A stretch of 64,000 nucleotides of DNA from Phyllobacterium bourgognense. Its GTDB lineage: Bacteria > Pseudomonadota > Alphaproteobacteria > Rhizobiales > Rhizobiaceae. The notes beneath the pieces are model-generated. The model was not told where the DNA came from. It was given only the letters and a program-made list of their open reading frames with translations, and did no database searches. Shown here piece after piece: positions 25,607-35,498 of the stretch. Within the stretch, counting starts at the first letter, position 1, and every line of letters starts with the position of its first letter. The translations under genes were made by a program, and so were the position numbers. The DNA lies in NCBI RefSeq assembly GCF_003337575.1, contig NZ_QPJM01000001.1, positions 496,001 through 560,000 on the forward strand. The letters are read 5' to 3'.

Positions 25607-26938
25607 GTGCAGACAAATTTCACTCCCGAGCAGTTGCTGGATCCCGGCGTTGAAGAATCTGAGAAGATTCTGCGCAAATGTGTGCATTGTGGCTTCTGCA
25701 CCGCGACTTGCCCGACTTATGTGACCCTCGGGAACGAACTCGACAGTCCGCGCGGGCGCATCTACCTGATCAAGGACATGCTGGAAAACGGCCGTGCGGC
25801 TGATGAGCAGGTTGTCAAGCATATCGACCGCTGCCTGTCATGCCTTGCCTGCATGACGACCTGTCCTTCCGGCGTGAATTACATGCATCTGGTTGATAAC
25901 GCCCGCGCGCATATCGAGAAGACCTATAAACGTCCACTAGTAAACCGGCTGACGCGTGCTCTCCTGGCGTTTGTCTTGCCTTATCCGGGACGCTTTCGCC
26001 TTGCTCTCACCGCAGCAAAGCTGGGCCGCCCACTTGCTCCGCTGTTCAAATCGATCGCCGCGTTGAAGCCAATGGCCGCGATGCTCGAACTCGCACCCAA
26101 ATCTGTCCCAGCGAAATCGCGCTTTGCCGAGCCGGGTTCGCATATGCCTGAGACATCGAAAAAGGGCAGGGTTGCTATACTCACGGGCTGCGCCCAGCCG
26201 GTGCTGAGACCCAGCATAAATGAGGCGACAATCCGGCTTTTGACCCGGCTTGGTATCGAAGTTGTGGTGCCAAAAGGCGAAAGGTGCTGCGGCTCGCTCG
26301 TGCACCATATGGGCCGCGAAGAAGAGGCACTTGAGGATGCACGTCGCAATGTTGATGTATGGATCCGCGAGCTTGATACAGGTGGCCTTGATGCCATCGT
26401 GATTACCGCGTCCGGTTGCGGCACGACGATCAAGGATTATGGCTACATGCTGCGCCTCGATCCCGACTATAAAGACAAGGCTGCCCGTGTGTCCGCCTTG
26501 GCCAAGGACATTACCGAATATCTGGCGACCTTGACCCTACCTGAACTGAAAGAGCCTGCTGGTCTTAGCGTTGCGTATCATTCCGCTTGTTCGATGCAGC
26601 ACGGGCAAAAGATCACGCGCCAACCCAAGGACTTGCTGAAGACAGCTGGCTTCATTGTCAAGGATCCGGCCGAAGGGCATCTTTGCTGTGGCTCGGCCGG
26701 GACCTACAATATCATGCAGCCGGAGATCGCTCGCACACTGCGGGATCGTAAGGTGAAGAACATTGAAGCGACCGGCGCCAGCCTCATCGCAACCGGAAAC
26801 ATCGGGTGCATCACCCAAATTGCCAGCGGTTCGAAATTGCCTATCGTCCACACTGTTGAGTTGTTGGACTGGGCCTACGGCGGACCCCGACCTGAAGGTG
26901 TGCCGACGCCAAAATCATTCCTGCAAGCAGCAGAATAA
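25607..26938 (+). CDS. glcF: Glycolate oxidase iron-sulfur subunit GlcF
   Basis: 443 residues from GTG 25607, preceded by GCAGGAG. It has two 4Fe-4S ferredoxin-like clusters: CVHCGFCTATCPTY (Cys 25, 28, 31, 35) and CLSCLACMTTCPSG. Two CCG domains follow (RCCGSLVHHMG and HLCCGSAGTYN), as in heterodisulfide-reductase-type subunits. It transfers electrons from GlcDE to the quinone pool at the membrane. It is the last gene of glcDEF, and two hairpins follow. Confidence 0.94.
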   Translation: MQTNFTPEQLLDPGVEESEKILRKCVHCGFCTATCPTYVTLGNELDSPRGRIYLIKDMLENGRAADEQVVKHIDRCLSCLACMTTCPSGVNYMHLVDNARAHIEKTYKRPLVNRLTRALLAFVLPYPGRFRLALTAAKLGRPLAPLFKSIAALKPMAAMLELAPKSVPAKSRFAEPGSHMPETSKKGRVAILTGCAQPVLRPSINEATIRLLTRLGIEVVVPKGERCCGSLVHHMGREEEALEDARRNVDVWIRELDTGGLDAIVITASGCGTTIKDYGYMLRLDPDYKDKAARVSALAKDITEYLATLTLPELKEPAGLSVAYHSACSMQHGQKITRQPKDLLKTAGFIVKDPAEGHLCCGSAGTYNIMQPEIARTLRDRKVKNIEATGASLIATGNIGCITQIASGSKLPIVHTVELLDWAYGGPRPEGVPTPKSFLQAAE

Positions 26939-26945
26939 ATAAAGA

Positions 26946-27000
26946 GGGCAGGGATTCAAGCGAACCCCTGCCCAATTCCCGGCACCGCCCCCGGTGCCGG
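26946..27000 (+). terminator. Two hairpins between glcF and the L,D-transpeptidase gene
   Basis: GGGCAGGG/CCCTGCCC (26946-26973) and CCGGCACCG-CCCC-CGGTGCCGG (26979-27000) fill the gap between convergent genes. Neither has a good T tract, so they may act as RNA-end or bidirectional termination structures rather than canonical terminators. Confidence 0.55.
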
Positions 27001-27013
27001 CCCCCATAACTGT

Positions 27014-27817
27014 TTATCTCACAACGACCTTGGTACCGACGTTCACCCGTTCATAGAGATCGGTGACGTCTTCGTTGCGCATGCGGATGCAACCGCTTGA
27101 GACGGAATGGCCGATTGTCCAGGGCGCATTGGTACCGTGAATGCGGTAAAGCGTCGAGCCGAGATAGAGCGCACGTGCTCCGAGCGGATTGGCAACGCCG
27201 CCCTCCATGTGCGCCGGGATTATGCGTCCCTTCAATCTCTCACGCTCGATCATCTGCGCAGGCGGATACCAATCGGGCCATTCAGCCTTGCGGCTGATCG
27301 CATTGGTACCAGACCAGCCAAAACCTTCCTTGCCGACGCCGACACCATAGCGCTGCGCGGTTCCACCGGCCTCGACCAGATACAGAAACCGTTGCGATGT
27401 ATCGATGACGATGGTGCCAGGTTTTTCCGGCCCGTTATAGGCAACCGTTTGCGGCAAGAATTTCGGATCCATGCCTCGCTGTTTTGGCGGAGTGTCGGCA
27501 GCCGGCTGTGAAGGGCGTTGAAACGAAACGTCACGAACGGCTGGATTTGCGTCGACATCCCGGCGAACCGCGCGGCGGTCCCGTTGCTTGACTGCGCGTA
27601 CTGGTGGATCACTGAAGACCACATAACCGTGAGGATTGACGGGTGCGCCGACCGGCCTTTGGCGCAGTTGCATCACCCAGGGCGCCGTGAGGTCGGGACT
27701 CATGACCACAGGTGGCCTTGTTGCGTAACGCTCGCTGGCTATCGCGCCGGGCACAATTGCCACGACCAGGCAGGATGTCAGAAGCAGTAAGGCAGTTCTC
27801 ATTTTGATTGTTCTCAA
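27014..27817 (-). CDS. L,D-transpeptidase (YkuD domain)
   Basis: 267 residues. A signal sequence is at the N-terminus (LLLLTSCLVVAIVPGAIASE). A Pro/Arg-rich linker follows. The YkuD domain is at about 130-267 and begins GTIVIDTSQRFLYLVEAGG. The active site reads YRIHGTNAPWTIGHSVSSGC followed by IRM, with catalytic Cys and His present. Such enzymes form 3-3 peptidoglycan cross-links or anchor proteins to peptidoglycan in the periplasm. Start ATG 27817 or the ATG five codons later (27802) are both possible. A hairpin lies just upstream in the leader. Confidence 0.92.
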   Translation of the reverse strand: MRTIKMRTALLLLTSCLVVAIVPGAIASERYATRPPVVMSPDLTAPWVMQLRQRPVGAPVNPHGYVVFSDPPVRAVKQRDRRAVRRDVDANPAVRDVSFQRPSQPAADTPPKQRGMDPKFLPQTVAYNGPEKPGTIVIDTSQRFLYLVEAGGTAQRYGVGVGKEGFGWSGTNAISRKAEWPDWYPPAQMIERERLKGRIIPAHMEGGVANPLGARALYLGSTLYRIHGTNAPWTIGHSVSSGCIRMRNEDVTDLYERVNVGTKVVVR

Positions 27818-27824
27818 AAACTCT

Positions 27825-27915
27825 GCTGACAGGATTTGTCAGCTTTCGGGTTGAGTTTGCCTGCGCGTGGGTAGAAAAAAGTGAATCGCGATCGATAAAA
27901 TGCGATTTTTTATCG
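27825..27915. promoter_or_regulatory. Two palindromes in the ldt/tag divergent region
   Basis: GCTGACA-GGATT-TGTCAGC (27825-27843) lies 8 bp upstream of the transpeptidase start. Read on that strand, its hairpin is followed by GTTTTTG. CGATAAAA-TGCGATT-TTTTATCG (27893-27915) lies further up. Both are perfect. They may be an attenuator-like leader hairpin and an operator respectively, but no regulator gene is near. Confidence 0.35.
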
Positions 27916-27990
27916 AAACTATTTGGTGTGGTTACCAGCTGGTTTTCAGAACTGGTTAACGTCAAATGAAACGTTCGAAGGATAGGCAAT

Positions 27991-28647
27991 ATGCAAGATG
28001 ATGTCCCGGTCAAGACTGGTCTGACGACAGGCGAGGACGGCGTCACCCGTTGCTTCTGGCCGGGCACGCTTCCGGAATATGTGCATTATCACGATCACGA
28101 GTGGGGCAGGCCGGTTACGGATGATACGCGCCTGTTCGAAAAAATATGCCTCGAGGGCTTTCAGTCTGGCCTTTCCTGGCTGACCATATTACGCAAACGA
28201 GAGAATTTTCGCGAGGCGTTCGACGGCTTCGACTATCACCGTATCGCCCGCTATGGCGAGAAGGATGTCGAGCGGCTGCTTGCAGATGCCGGTATCATCC
28301 GCCATCGCGGCAAGATCAATTCTGCAATCAATAATGCCAACCGCGCGATTGAACTCGTTAAAGAGACGGGATCGCTTGCTGCCTATTTCTGGACCTTCGA
28401 GCCTCCGGCAGATGAGCGTCCAAAGGTGGTCGACTATCCGACGCTTGTCGCAAACCCCACCTCGCCGACTTCGATCCGCTTGTCCAAGGATTTGAAGAAG
28501 CGTGGCTGGAGCTTCGTCGGACCCACAACGATGTATGCGCATATGCAAGCCATGGGCCTCGTCAACGATCATATAGAAGGCTGCAAATGCCGTCAGGAAA
28601 TTGAAAAGCTGCGTAAAGGTTTCAAACGTCCCGTCCCGGCCTCGTAG
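27991..28647 (+). CDS. tag: DNA-3-methyladenine glycosylase I
   Basis: 218 residues. It removes 3-methyladenine from DNA in base excision repair. The family pattern is clear: TRCFWPG, YHDHEWGRPVTDD, LFEKICLEGFQSGLSW, ITILRKR-like TILRKRENFREAF, KKRGWSFVGPTTMYAHMQA and MGLVNDH. The zinc-binding residues of the Tag family are present (the Cys of RCFWP, His of HDHEWG, and His/Cys of NDHIEGCKC). ATG 27991 has a short extension compared with E. coli Tag. It is a single gene divergent from the L,D-transpeptidase. Confidence 0.95.
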   Translation: MQDDVPVKTGLTTGEDGVTRCFWPGTLPEYVHYHDHEWGRPVTDDTRLFEKICLEGFQSGLSWLTILRKRENFREAFDGFDYHRIARYGEKDVERLLADAGIIRHRGKINSAINNANRAIELVKETGSLAAYFWTFEPPADERPKVVDYPTLVANPTSPTSIRLSKDLKKRGWSFVGPTTMYAHMQAMGLVNDHIEGCKCRQEIEKLRKGFKRPVPAS

Positions 28648-28744
28648 TTCTCAAATCGCTGCGGCTTCATCAATCCTTGCCCTTGATGCACTGATCGGCT
28701 AGAGCAAACCCGCTTCAGCAATCGAGAAATTTCAAGGTTCCATC

Positions 28745-30259
28745 ATGGCAACGAAAGCAGATAGAGTTAAGGCACGGCTGCCACGAGGATTCGTGGATCG
28801 TGTGCCCGAGGACCTGCGCGCTGCCGAAAAGATGATTGCGGAAATTCGCAAGGTCTACGAACTTTATGGTTTCGAGCCTGTTGAAACACCGCTCATTGAA
28901 TACACCGACGCGCTGGGCAAGTTCCTGCCGGATCAGGATCGTCCCAACGAAGGCGTGTTTTCCTTCCAGGACGATGATGAGCAGTGGCTGTCGCTGCGCT
29001 ACGACCTGACCGCACCGCTGGCGCGTTACGTCGCCGAGAATTTCGAGAGCATTCCCAAACCCTATCGCAGCTACCGCGCCGGCTGGGTGTTCCGCAACGA
29101 GAAGCCCGGTCCTGGCCGCTTCCGCCAATTCATGCAGTTCGATGCCGACACGGTCGGCGCACCATCCGTCTCGGCGGATGCGGAAATGTGCATGATGATG
29201 GCCGACGTCATGGAGGCTCTGGGGATCAAGCGTGGTGACTATGTCATCCGGGTCAACAACCGCAAGGTTCTGGATGGCGTGCTCGAGGCGATCGGCCTTG
29301 ACGGCGATGAGAATAGCGGCAAGCGTTTGGTCGTGTTGCGTGCAATCGACAAACTGGACAAATTCGGTCCCGATGGCGTGCGTGAATTGCTGGGCAAGGG
29401 CCGTCTCGACGAGAGCGGTGACTACACCAAGGGCGCTGGTCTAGACGAGGCTGCTATCGCCAAGGTGATCGATTTCACTTCTGCAGGCGGTGCAACGGGC
29501 GGCGAGACGATTGCCAACCTTGAACGTGTCGTCACCGGCAATGACAAGGGTGTAGAGGGGGTTGTAGAACTTACAACAATTGAAGCGCTTTGCTCGGCAG
29601 CGGGCTATGAAGGCCGTGTCAAGATTGATCCCTCCGTCGTGCGAGGTCTGGAATATTACACCGGTCCCGTATTCGAGGCAGAACTGACCTTCGACGTTAC
29701 CAACGAAAAGGGCGAAAAGGTTGTTTTCGGCTCCGTCGGCGGCGGTGGCCGTTATGATGGCCTTGTGTCGCGTTTTCGCAGCGAGCCGGTTCCCGCAACC
29801 GGCTTTTCCATTGGTGTTTCGCGTTTGATGACAGCGCTTACAAACCTTGGCAAGCTCGATACGTCCGACAATATCGGCCCGGTCGTCGTGCTCGTCATGG
29901 ACAGGGATACGGTAAGCCTTGGCCGTTACCAGAAAATGGTTTCGGACCTTCGCCAAGCCGGCATCCGCGCGGAAATGTATCTTGGCGGGTCCGGTATGAA
30001 ACCGCAGATGAAATATGCCGATCGCCGCGGTGCACCTTGCGTGATCATTCAGGGGTCGCAGGAGCGTGACAATGGCGAAGTCCAGATCAAGGACCTGATC
30101 GAGGGCGCGCGTCTTTCGGCGGAGATTGAGGACAATGTCACCTGGCGTGAAGGCCGTCCGGCACAGATTACAGCCAAGGAAAGCGATCTGGTCACCGAGG
30201 TGCGCAAGATCCTTGAGGCGCAGGCGGAAGATCGCGCCAACGCGGCGAAGGCCGTCTGA
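28745..30259 (+). CDS. hisS: Histidyl-tRNA synthetase, alphaproteobacterial long form
   Basis: 504 residues versus 424 in E. coli. It is a class II synthetase: motif 1 region near ETPLIEYTD, motif 2 [18 protein letters not shown], the histidine-binding [15 protein letters not shown], motif 3 near [14 protein letters not shown], and a C-terminal anticodon-binding domain ([12 protein letters not shown] ... [20 protein letters not shown]). It is the first gene of hisS-hisZ-hisG. This HisRS group is known to charge tRNA-His lacking G-1, and such a tRNA is encoded at 3943-4019. ATG 28745 is preceded by a weak AAGG. Confidence 0.95.
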   Translation: MATKADRVKARLPRGFVDRVPEDLRAAEKMIAEIRKVYELYGFEPVETPLIEYTDALGKFLPDQDRPNEGVFSFQDDDEQWLSLRYDLTAPLARYVAENFESIPKPYRSYRAGWVFRNEKPGPGRFRQFMQFDADTVGAPSVSADAEMCMMMADVMEALGIKRGDYVIRVNNRKVLDGVLEAIGLDGDENSGKRLVVLRAIDKLDKFGPDGVRELLGKGRLDESGDYTKGAGLDEAAIAKVIDFTSAGGATGGETIANLERVVTGNDKGVEGVVELTTIEALCSAAGYEGRVKIDPSVVRGLEYYTGPVFEAELTFDVTNEKGEKVVFGSVGGGGRYDGLVSRFRSEPVPATGFSIGVSRLMTALTNLGKLDTSDNIGPVVVLVMDRDTVSLGRYQKMVSDLRQAGIRAEMYLGGSGMKPQMKYADRRGAPCVIIQGSQERDNGEVQIKDLIEGARLSAEIEDNVTWREGRPAQITAKESDLVTEVRKILEAQAEDRANAAKAV

Positions 30260-30265
30260 ATTCGG

Positions 30266-31396
30266 ATGGCCGCCTCCAGAGCCCCAGCTTTTTCCGATGA
30301 ACTCGCCGCGCTGATTTCGGGGCGGGATGCTGAGCTCGTTGATATTCCTGTTATTCAGCCTGCCGACCAGTTCCTTGACATGGCGGGCGAAGACTTGCGC
30401 CGCCGCATCTTTCTGACAGAAAACGAAAACGGCGAGAGCCTGTGTCTTCGCCCGGAGTTCACGATTCCCGTTTGCCGCAATCATATCGAACGTAACGCCG
30501 CGACGCCAAAACGCTACGCCTATCTGGGCGAGGTGTTCCGCCAGCGCCGCGAGGGCGGTTACGAGTTTTTCCAGGCCGGCATAGAGGATCTTGGTGATGC
30601 CAATCGCGCCCGAGCCGACGCGCGATCGCTGGCCGATGCTGTTGCCGCGATCCGCGTTATTGCTCCCGATGCGCAACTCGAAACCCTGCTCGGCGACCAG
30701 GCGATTTTCGAGTCGGTGCTGGTAGCGCTTGGCCTGCCGCGAGGCTGGCAGAAAAAACTCGCGCGCGCCTTTGGGAATCCGGGTCAATTGAAGGGTTTGC
30801 TCAAGGACCTTTCGTCGGACCGCCAAAGCGATGCGCTACCAGATCATCTCGCGGCACTGGTCGAAAAAGGCGATGAAGCTGTGCTGGCTGCTGCACTCGA
30901 ACAGGATATGCGGGTTGCTGGTATTTCCCCGGCCGCCGGTCGCGCACCTGTCGAAATCGCGCGACGCTTGATCGAAAAGGCAGCGCTTGCTTCGGTACGG
31001 CTGCCCGCCAAGGCCTTCTCTGCTTTGGAGAGCTTTCTTGCGATCCGTGTGCCACTGCCATCCGCCGCCGGTGAATTGCTCAAATTCGCGCGCTCCAACG
31101 AGTTCGATCTCGGGCCTGCGCTGGAACAATTCGAAGCGCGGGCGGCCTCGGTTGTCGAAGCGGGCATCGGAGAGGAGACGATTATCTATGACGCCGCGTT
31201 CGGACGCCCGCTCGATTACTATACCGGTCTTGTTTACGAAACGCGCGCGCTGAATAATCTCGACCTCGGCGCGATCGTGGGTGGCGGCCGTTATGACCGG
31301 TTGCTGACGATGCTGGGAGCCGTTGGCTCCATTCCAGGTGTCGGATTCTCGATCTGGCTCGACAGGCTCGAACAGATCGCGGGAGAGGCAAAATGA
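30266..31396 (+). CDS. hisZ: ATP phosphoribosyltransferase regulatory subunit
   Basis: 376 residues, a HisRS catalytic-domain paralogue without an anticodon-binding domain. It shows motif 2-like [20 protein letters not shown], the RGLEYY-equivalent [14 protein letters not shown], and [11 protein letters not shown]. It does not charge tRNA. It pairs with the short HisG to form the allosteric enzyme for the first step of histidine synthesis. It starts 6 bp after hisS and overlaps hisG by 4 bp (ATGA), so expression is coupled. Confidence 0.94.
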   Translation: MAASRAPAFSDELAALISGRDAELVDIPVIQPADQFLDMAGEDLRRRIFLTENENGESLCLRPEFTIPVCRNHIERNAATPKRYAYLGEVFRQRREGGYEFFQAGIEDLGDANRARADARSLADAVAAIRVIAPDAQLETLLGDQAIFESVLVALGLPRGWQKKLARAFGNPGQLKGLLKDLSSDRQSDALPDHLAALVEKGDEAVLAAALEQDMRVAGISPAAGRAPVEIARRLIEKAALASVRLPAKAFSALESFLAIRVPLPSAAGELLKFARSNEFDLGPALEQFEARAASVVEAGIGEETIIYDAAFGRPLDYYTGLVYETRALNNLDLGAIVGGGRYDRLLTMLGAVGSIPGVGFSIWLDRLEQIAGEAK

Positions 31397-32091
31397 CGGT
31401 TACCTTGGCCCTTCCCTCCAAAGGCCGTCTCAAGGATCAGGCGCTTGGTGTGCTTGAAAGCGCCGGTCTCAGCGTGATCCTCCCCAGGGATCAACGCAAC
31501 TACCGGGCACAGGTCAAAGGCGAAAGCCAGATCGATATTCTGTTTCTCTCCGCCTCGGAAATTGCGCGCGAGCTTGGCTATGGCAGTGTAGATCTCGGCA
31601 TCACGGGTGAAGACTTGATCCGCGAGACTTTGTCGTCCGCCGATGAGCGTGTTCAGATCGAAGCCCGGCTCGGTTTCGGCCAAGCGGACGTTGTGGTCGC
31701 GGTGCCAGAGGTTTGGTACGACGTATCAAGCATGGCCGATCTTGATGACGTTGCCGCTGATTTCCGCCAGCGCCATGGCCGGCGTCTGCGCATTGCCACC
31801 AAATATTGGCGTCTCACACAGCAGTTCTTTTCGCAGATGCACGGCATTCAGGTCTATCGCATCGTCGAGAGTCTTGGCGCCACCGAGGGCGCTCCCGCCT
31901 CGGGCTCCGCTGATATTATCGTCGATATCACATCGACAGGATCGACGCTGCAAGCCAATCATCTCAAGGTTCTTGACGACGGAATAATCCTCCAATCGGA
32001 AGCCTGTCTGGTTTCGTCACGGAGTACAGCCGAGGCTAGCGCAGTCGAAAAACTGTCGCGGCGCATCAAGGCCGCTTTGAACAAAGGCTGA
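31393..32091 (+). CDS. hisG: ATP phosphoribosyltransferase catalytic subunit, short form
   Basis: 232 residues, the short form that lacks the C-terminal regulatory ACT-like domain and needs HisZ. Motifs: [52 protein letters not shown], and [20 protein letters not shown] for PRPP binding. It catalyses condensation of ATP with PRPP. It is the last gene of the operon. The other his genes are not in the window. Confidence 0.95.
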   Translation: MTVTLALPSKGRLKDQALGVLESAGLSVILPRDQRNYRAQVKGESQIDILFLSASEIARELGYGSVDLGITGEDLIRETLSSADERVQIEARLGFGQADVVVAVPEVWYDVSSMADLDDVAADFRQRHGRRLRIATKYWRLTQQFFSQMHGIQVYRIVESLGATEGAPASGSADIIVDITSTGSTLQANHLKVLDDGIILQSEACLVSSRSTAEASAVEKLSRRIKAALNKG

Positions 32092-32126
32092 TTTTCATCA
32101 ACTCTCCGTGACTCCAGGCTGGTTGT

Positions 32127-32152
32127 GTAACCTTTCCGGCCGTCCTTACGTA
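32127..32152 (+). promoter_or_regulatory. Candidate ECF (sigma-F-type) promoter upstream of msrB
   Basis: GTAACC-N16-CGTA, 53 bp upstream of msrB. Caulobacter sigma-F promoters follow GTAACC-N16-CGAA and control methionine-sulfoxide and related stress genes. This site differs at one position. The match is by eye, and no ECF sigma gene lies in the window. Confidence 0.45.
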
Positions 32153-32204
32153 TCTCCCTGCAGAAACCGGTTATTATCGGTACATTGGCACAGGGAGTTC
32201 AGCC

Positions 32205-32699
32205 ATGATGACACGTCGAACGCTTTTTGGCGGTGCTATAGCAGGACTTGGCGCATTGGTGGCGGCGCGTTTTGCCGCGACACCGACAGCCCAAGCGGCC
32301 GGTACGTTCGAAGTCGAGCACACGAGCGCCGAATGGAAGAAGCTGCTCACCCCCGAGCAATATTACGTGTTGCGCGAGGAGGGGACCGAGAGGCCGTTCA
32401 CCAGCCCCCTCAATCATGAAAAGCGCAAGGGCACATTTACCTGCGCTGGCTGCGATCTGCCGCTCTTTGATTCAGACACCAAATTCGAAAGTGGTACCGG
32501 TTGGCCAAGCTTCTGGTTGCCCATCAAGGGCTCGGTCATCGAAAAAACTGACAGTTCATTCGGCATGTCGCGAACGGCGGTCGAATGCCACCGTTGCGGC
32601 GGTCATCTTGGCCATGTCTTCGACGACGGTCCGAAACCGACCGGTCTGCGCTATTGCATGAATGGCGTTGCGTTGAAATTCAAACCGGTCGCTGCGTAA
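32205..32699 (+). CDS. msrB: Exported peptide-methionine (R)-S-oxide reductase
   Basis: 164 residues. The N-terminus MMTRRTLFGGAIAGLGAL and the following AAR...AQAAG form a twin-arginine-like export signal (about 1-33). The MsrB domain spans about 38-164. It has zinc ligands CAGC and CHRC, substrate motif GTGWPSFWLPI, HLGHVFDDGPKPTG and catalytic Cys in RYCMNGVAL. It reduces the R form of methionine sulfoxide, here probably in the periplasm. GGGAG precedes ATG 32205. The msrA gene follows after 20 bp. Confidence 0.93.
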   Translation: MMTRRTLFGGAIAGLGALVAARFAATPTAQAAGTFEVEHTSAEWKKLLTPEQYYVLREEGTERPFTSPLNHEKRKGTFTCAGCDLPLFDSDTKFESGTGWPSFWLPIKGSVIEKTDSSFGMSRTAVECHRCGGHLGHVFDDGPKPTGLRYCMNGVALKFKPVAA

Positions 32700-32719
32700 G
32701 CGCTAGAAGGACAAAACCT

Positions 32720-33409
32720 ATGAAACTTCGTCAAATTCTGCTCGCCACGGCGATTCTGTTGGCTCCCGGTTTTGCTCTTGCCGGGGAGGATGTCACCATG
32801 GTGCCACCGCCGGCGCTCGATCAAACGACGCCGGCCAAAAGCGAGACCATCGTCCTCGCGGGCGGCTGCTTCTGGGGCGTTCAAGGCGTCTATCAGCACA
32901 TGAAGGGCGTAAGCAGTGCCGTTTCCGGCTACTCCGGCGGTAAGAAAGAAACGGCGAGCTATGAGATTGTCAGCGGCGGCGACACTGGGCATGCTGAATC
33001 GGTCGAGGTGACTTTCGATCCAAAGACTGTCAGCCTTGGCAAAATCCTGCAGGTGTATTTCTCGGTGGTTCACAATCCGACGGAACTCAATCGTCAGGGG
33101 CCAGATTCGGGGACGCAGTATCGCTCGGCGATTTTCACGACCAGCGCCGATCAGGAAAAGGTGGCCAAAGCTTACATTGCCCAGCTTGATAAGGCGAAAG
33201 TCTATTCCGACCCGATCGTTACCAAAGTCTCGTCGCTCGAAAAGTTTTATCCAGCCGAGGCCTATCATCAGGATTACGCCACGATCAATCCGACCCAGCC
33301 CTATATATCCTACTACGATCTGCCCAAAATTGAAAACCTGAGCAAGTTGTTCCCGCAGGATTATCGGGAGAAACCCGTATTGGTCAGCGAAGCGAAAGCT
33401 TCGAACTAA
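32720..33409 (+). CDS. msrA: Exported peptide-methionine (S)-S-oxide reductase
   Basis: 229 residues. A Sec signal peptide is at 1-21 (KLRQILLATAILLAPGFALA). The MsrA domain spans about 43-210 with catalytic Cys in LAGGCFWGVQGVY, GYSGG, GDTGHAESVEVTFDP, VVHNPTELNRQGPDSGTQYR and AEAYHQDY. It reduces the S form of methionine sulfoxide. With MsrB, which carries a Tat-like signal, it forms a periplasmic repair pair for oxidised envelope proteins. ATG 32720 follows AGAAGGAC. A strong terminator lies 18 bp after the stop. Confidence 0.94.
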   Translation: MKLRQILLATAILLAPGFALAGEDVTMVPPPALDQTTPAKSETIVLAGGCFWGVQGVYQHMKGVSSAVSGYSGGKKETASYEIVSGGDTGHAESVEVTFDPKTVSLGKILQVYFSVVHNPTELNRQGPDSGTQYRSAIFTTSADQEKVAKAYIAQLDKAKVYSDPIVTKVSSLEKFYPAEAYHQDYATINPTQPYISYYDLPKIENLSKLFPQDYREKPVLVSEAKASN

Positions 33410-33427
33410 ATCCTTGTTCTCTTATAG

Positions 33428-33455
33428 AAAAAGGCCGCTATGAGCGGCCTTTTTT
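33428..33455. terminator. Bidirectional intrinsic terminator, msrA / DoxX
   Basis: AAAAAGGCCGCT-ATG-AGCGGCCTTTTTT, a near-perfect hairpin with A tract before and T tract after. It can end both convergent units. Confidence 0.9.
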
Positions 33456-33473
33456 ACATTCGGTCAAATGCGA

Positions 33474-33860
33474 TCAGCCGCGCTTGGCGTCTACCGAGAG
33501 AGCGCCTGCACCGTACTGGGCGAGTACGAAGAAGCCACCGGCGATGGCAAGGTTCTTGAAGAAGTTGATCTGGTTCGCTTGGTCCCATGGCACGAGGTGC
33601 CCGACAAATGCTGCGGCAATGGTAAATAGGCCAAGCAGGATTGCAGCATAGCGTGTCTGAAAGCCGATGAGTACGGCAAGTCCGCCCAACAACTCGACCA
33701 GACCGACAATGACGGCAGTGACTGTGGGCAGTGGCAGGCCCTTGGCGGCGAAATATCCCGCAGTGCCCGCAATAGCAGTCAGCTTGCCGAAGCCAGCGGG
33801 AATGAACAGAATCGAAAGTAGAATGCGACTGATCAGTGTAACTAGGGCATTGTTAGGCAT
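33474..33860 (-). CDS. DoxX family membrane protein
   Basis: 128 residues with four membrane helices. Typical DoxX phrases are RILLSILFIPAGFGKL, TAVIVGLVELLGGLAVLIG and LGLFTIAAAFVGHLV. Members take part in quinone-linked or oxidative-stress processes, and the role here is unknown. Start ATG 33858-33860 follows GGAGAG at 7 bp. An upstream frame extension of 18 residues has no hydrophobic or family signal. It stands alone, convergent with msrBA. Confidence 0.88.
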   Translation of the reverse strand: MPNNALVTLISRILLSILFIPAGFGKLTAIAGTAGYFAAKGLPLPTVTAVIVGLVELLGGLAVLIGFQTRYAAILLGLFTIAAAFVGHLVPWDQANQINFFKNLAIAGGFFVLAQYGAGALSVDAKRG

Positions 33861-33968
33861 AAGAAATCTCTCCGGGTTTGGCGTTGCCCCCCAATAGCTA
33901 AATCCGATTGTCAAACAAAGCTATTATTTTCTCTACACATTGTTCACAGGCGAAACGGTTTTCCAATG

Positions 33969-35363
33969 TCACTCTGGCGCGATCATTCGTTCCGGGCGCA
34001 CGAGGCGATCATAGTCTTCGGCTGAGACGTGACCGCTTGCTAGTGCTTCTTCCCTCAGTGTCGTACCATTCTTGTGGGCTGTCTTGGCTATCTTGGCAGC
34101 ATTGTCATAGCCGATAGCCGGGGCCAAGGCCGTGACAAGCATCAATGAACGCTCAAGCAGGTCCTTGATACGGACTTCATCCGCCTCAATACCTTCGACG
34201 CAATTGTCGGCAAAGGAGACCATCGCATCGGACAGAATGCGGACTGACTGAAGCACGTTCAATGCAACCACAGGCTTGAATACATTGAGCTCGAAATGGC
34301 CCTGGCTGGCTGCGACGGTCACGGTAGCGTTGTTGCCGAACACCTGTGTGGCCACCATGGTCAGTGCTTCGGCTTGGGTCGGATTGACCTTGCCTGGCAT
34401 GATTGATGAGCCCGGTTCGTTTTCGGGCAGCTTCAACTCACCGAGACCAGAGCGAGGACCGGAGCCGAGAAAACGGATGTCATTGGCAATCTTGAACAGA
34501 TCGGTGGCAAGCGCATTGAGGCTGCCGTGGAAATTTGTGAGTGCACCGTGGCTGGCCAAAGCCTCGAACTTATTTGGTGCCGTTTTGAAGGGAAGGCCGG
34601 TAATATCGGATACGGCATCGGCAAATCCGGTATCGAAGCCAATCGGCGCATTGAGGCCGGTACCAACCGCGGTGCCGCCCTGTGCCAACAGGAACACATC
34701 GGCAAGGCTTTGTTCGATGCGCTTGTGCGCGTATTCCAGCGCAGCCCGGTAGCCCGAGAATTCCTGACCAAGTGTGACTGGGGTTGCATCCTGCGTATGT
34801 GTGCGGCCGATCTTGATTATGTCTGCAAAGGCCTCTTCTTTTTTGGCCAGCGCCGCCGTCAGATGGTTCAGTGCTGGAAAGAGGCGCTCTGTCGCTTCCA
34901 CCGCTGTGGCAATGTGGATTGCAGTCGGAAACGTATCGTTCGACGATTGGCTCATATTGACGTGATCATTGGGATGAACCGGTTTTTTCGAGCCCTTGGT
35001 TCCGCCCAACATTTCGATAGCGCGATTGGAGATCACCTCGTTGGCATTCATGTTCGACTGCGTGCCTGATCCCGTCTGCCAGACGACGAGAGGGAAATGG
35101 TCATCCAGCTTGCCCTCGATGACTTCTTCGGCAGCGACGGTGATGGCGCGGCCAATCACTTCATCGAGCTTACCAAGTGCCATGTTGGTTTCGGCAGCGG
35201 CGCGCTTTGCTATACCGAGAGCACGTACAAGCGGGATCGGCATTCTTTCGCCGCCGATTTTGAAATTGTGCAGTGAGCGTTCGGTTTGTGCGCCCCAATA
35301 TTTGTCCGAGGCAACTTCGATCGGGCCAAAAGTATCTGTTTCGGTACGCGTAGAGCTCATCAT
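33969..35363 (-). CDS. fumC: Fumarate hydratase class II
   Basis: 464 residues. It interconverts fumarate and malate in the TCA cycle. Visible family motifs: [56 protein letters not shown], and the signature [18 protein letters not shown] 35363 is followed by a second ATG, and AGGAAAAG precedes them. It is an oxygen-stable, iron-free enzyme by family. The divergent SRPBCC gene begins 135 bp away. Confidence 0.96.
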   Translation of the reverse strand: MMSSTRTETDTFGPIEVASDKYWGAQTERSLHNFKIGGERMPIPLVRALGIAKRAAAETNMALGKLDEVIGRAITVAAEEVIEGKLDDHFPLVVWQTGSGTQSNMNANEVISNRAIEMLGGTKGSKKPVHPNDHVNMSQSSNDTFPTAIHIATAVEATERLFPALNHLTAALAKKEEAFADIIKIGRTHTQDATPVTLGQEFSGYRAALEYAHKRIEQSLADVFLLAQGGTAVGTGLNAPIGFDTGFADAVSDITGLPFKTAPNKFEALASHGALTNFHGSLNALATDLFKIANDIRFLGSGPRSGLGELKLPENEPGSSIMPGKVNPTQAEALTMVATQVFGNNATVTVAASQGHFELNVFKPVVALNVLQSVRILSDAMVSFADNCVEGIEADEVRIKDLLERSLMLVTALAPAIGYDNAAKIAKTAHKNGTTLREEALASGHVSAEDYDRLVRPERMIAPE

Positions 35364-35498
35364 GCACTTTTCCTGATGGGAGTTGGCAGATCACTACTGC
35401 GAAGCTCGACGGGAGGCAAGGTTCGAGCGGCAAATGTTGGCCGGAAAACGATGCCATGCTAAGTTAAAATCGATTAGAACATGCAGGGAGGACAGGGC

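Noticed and set aside
29441-30826. 461-codon minus-strand frame over hisS/hisZ
   Set aside because: Antisense shadow of two confident genes. No ribosome site or recognisable domain.
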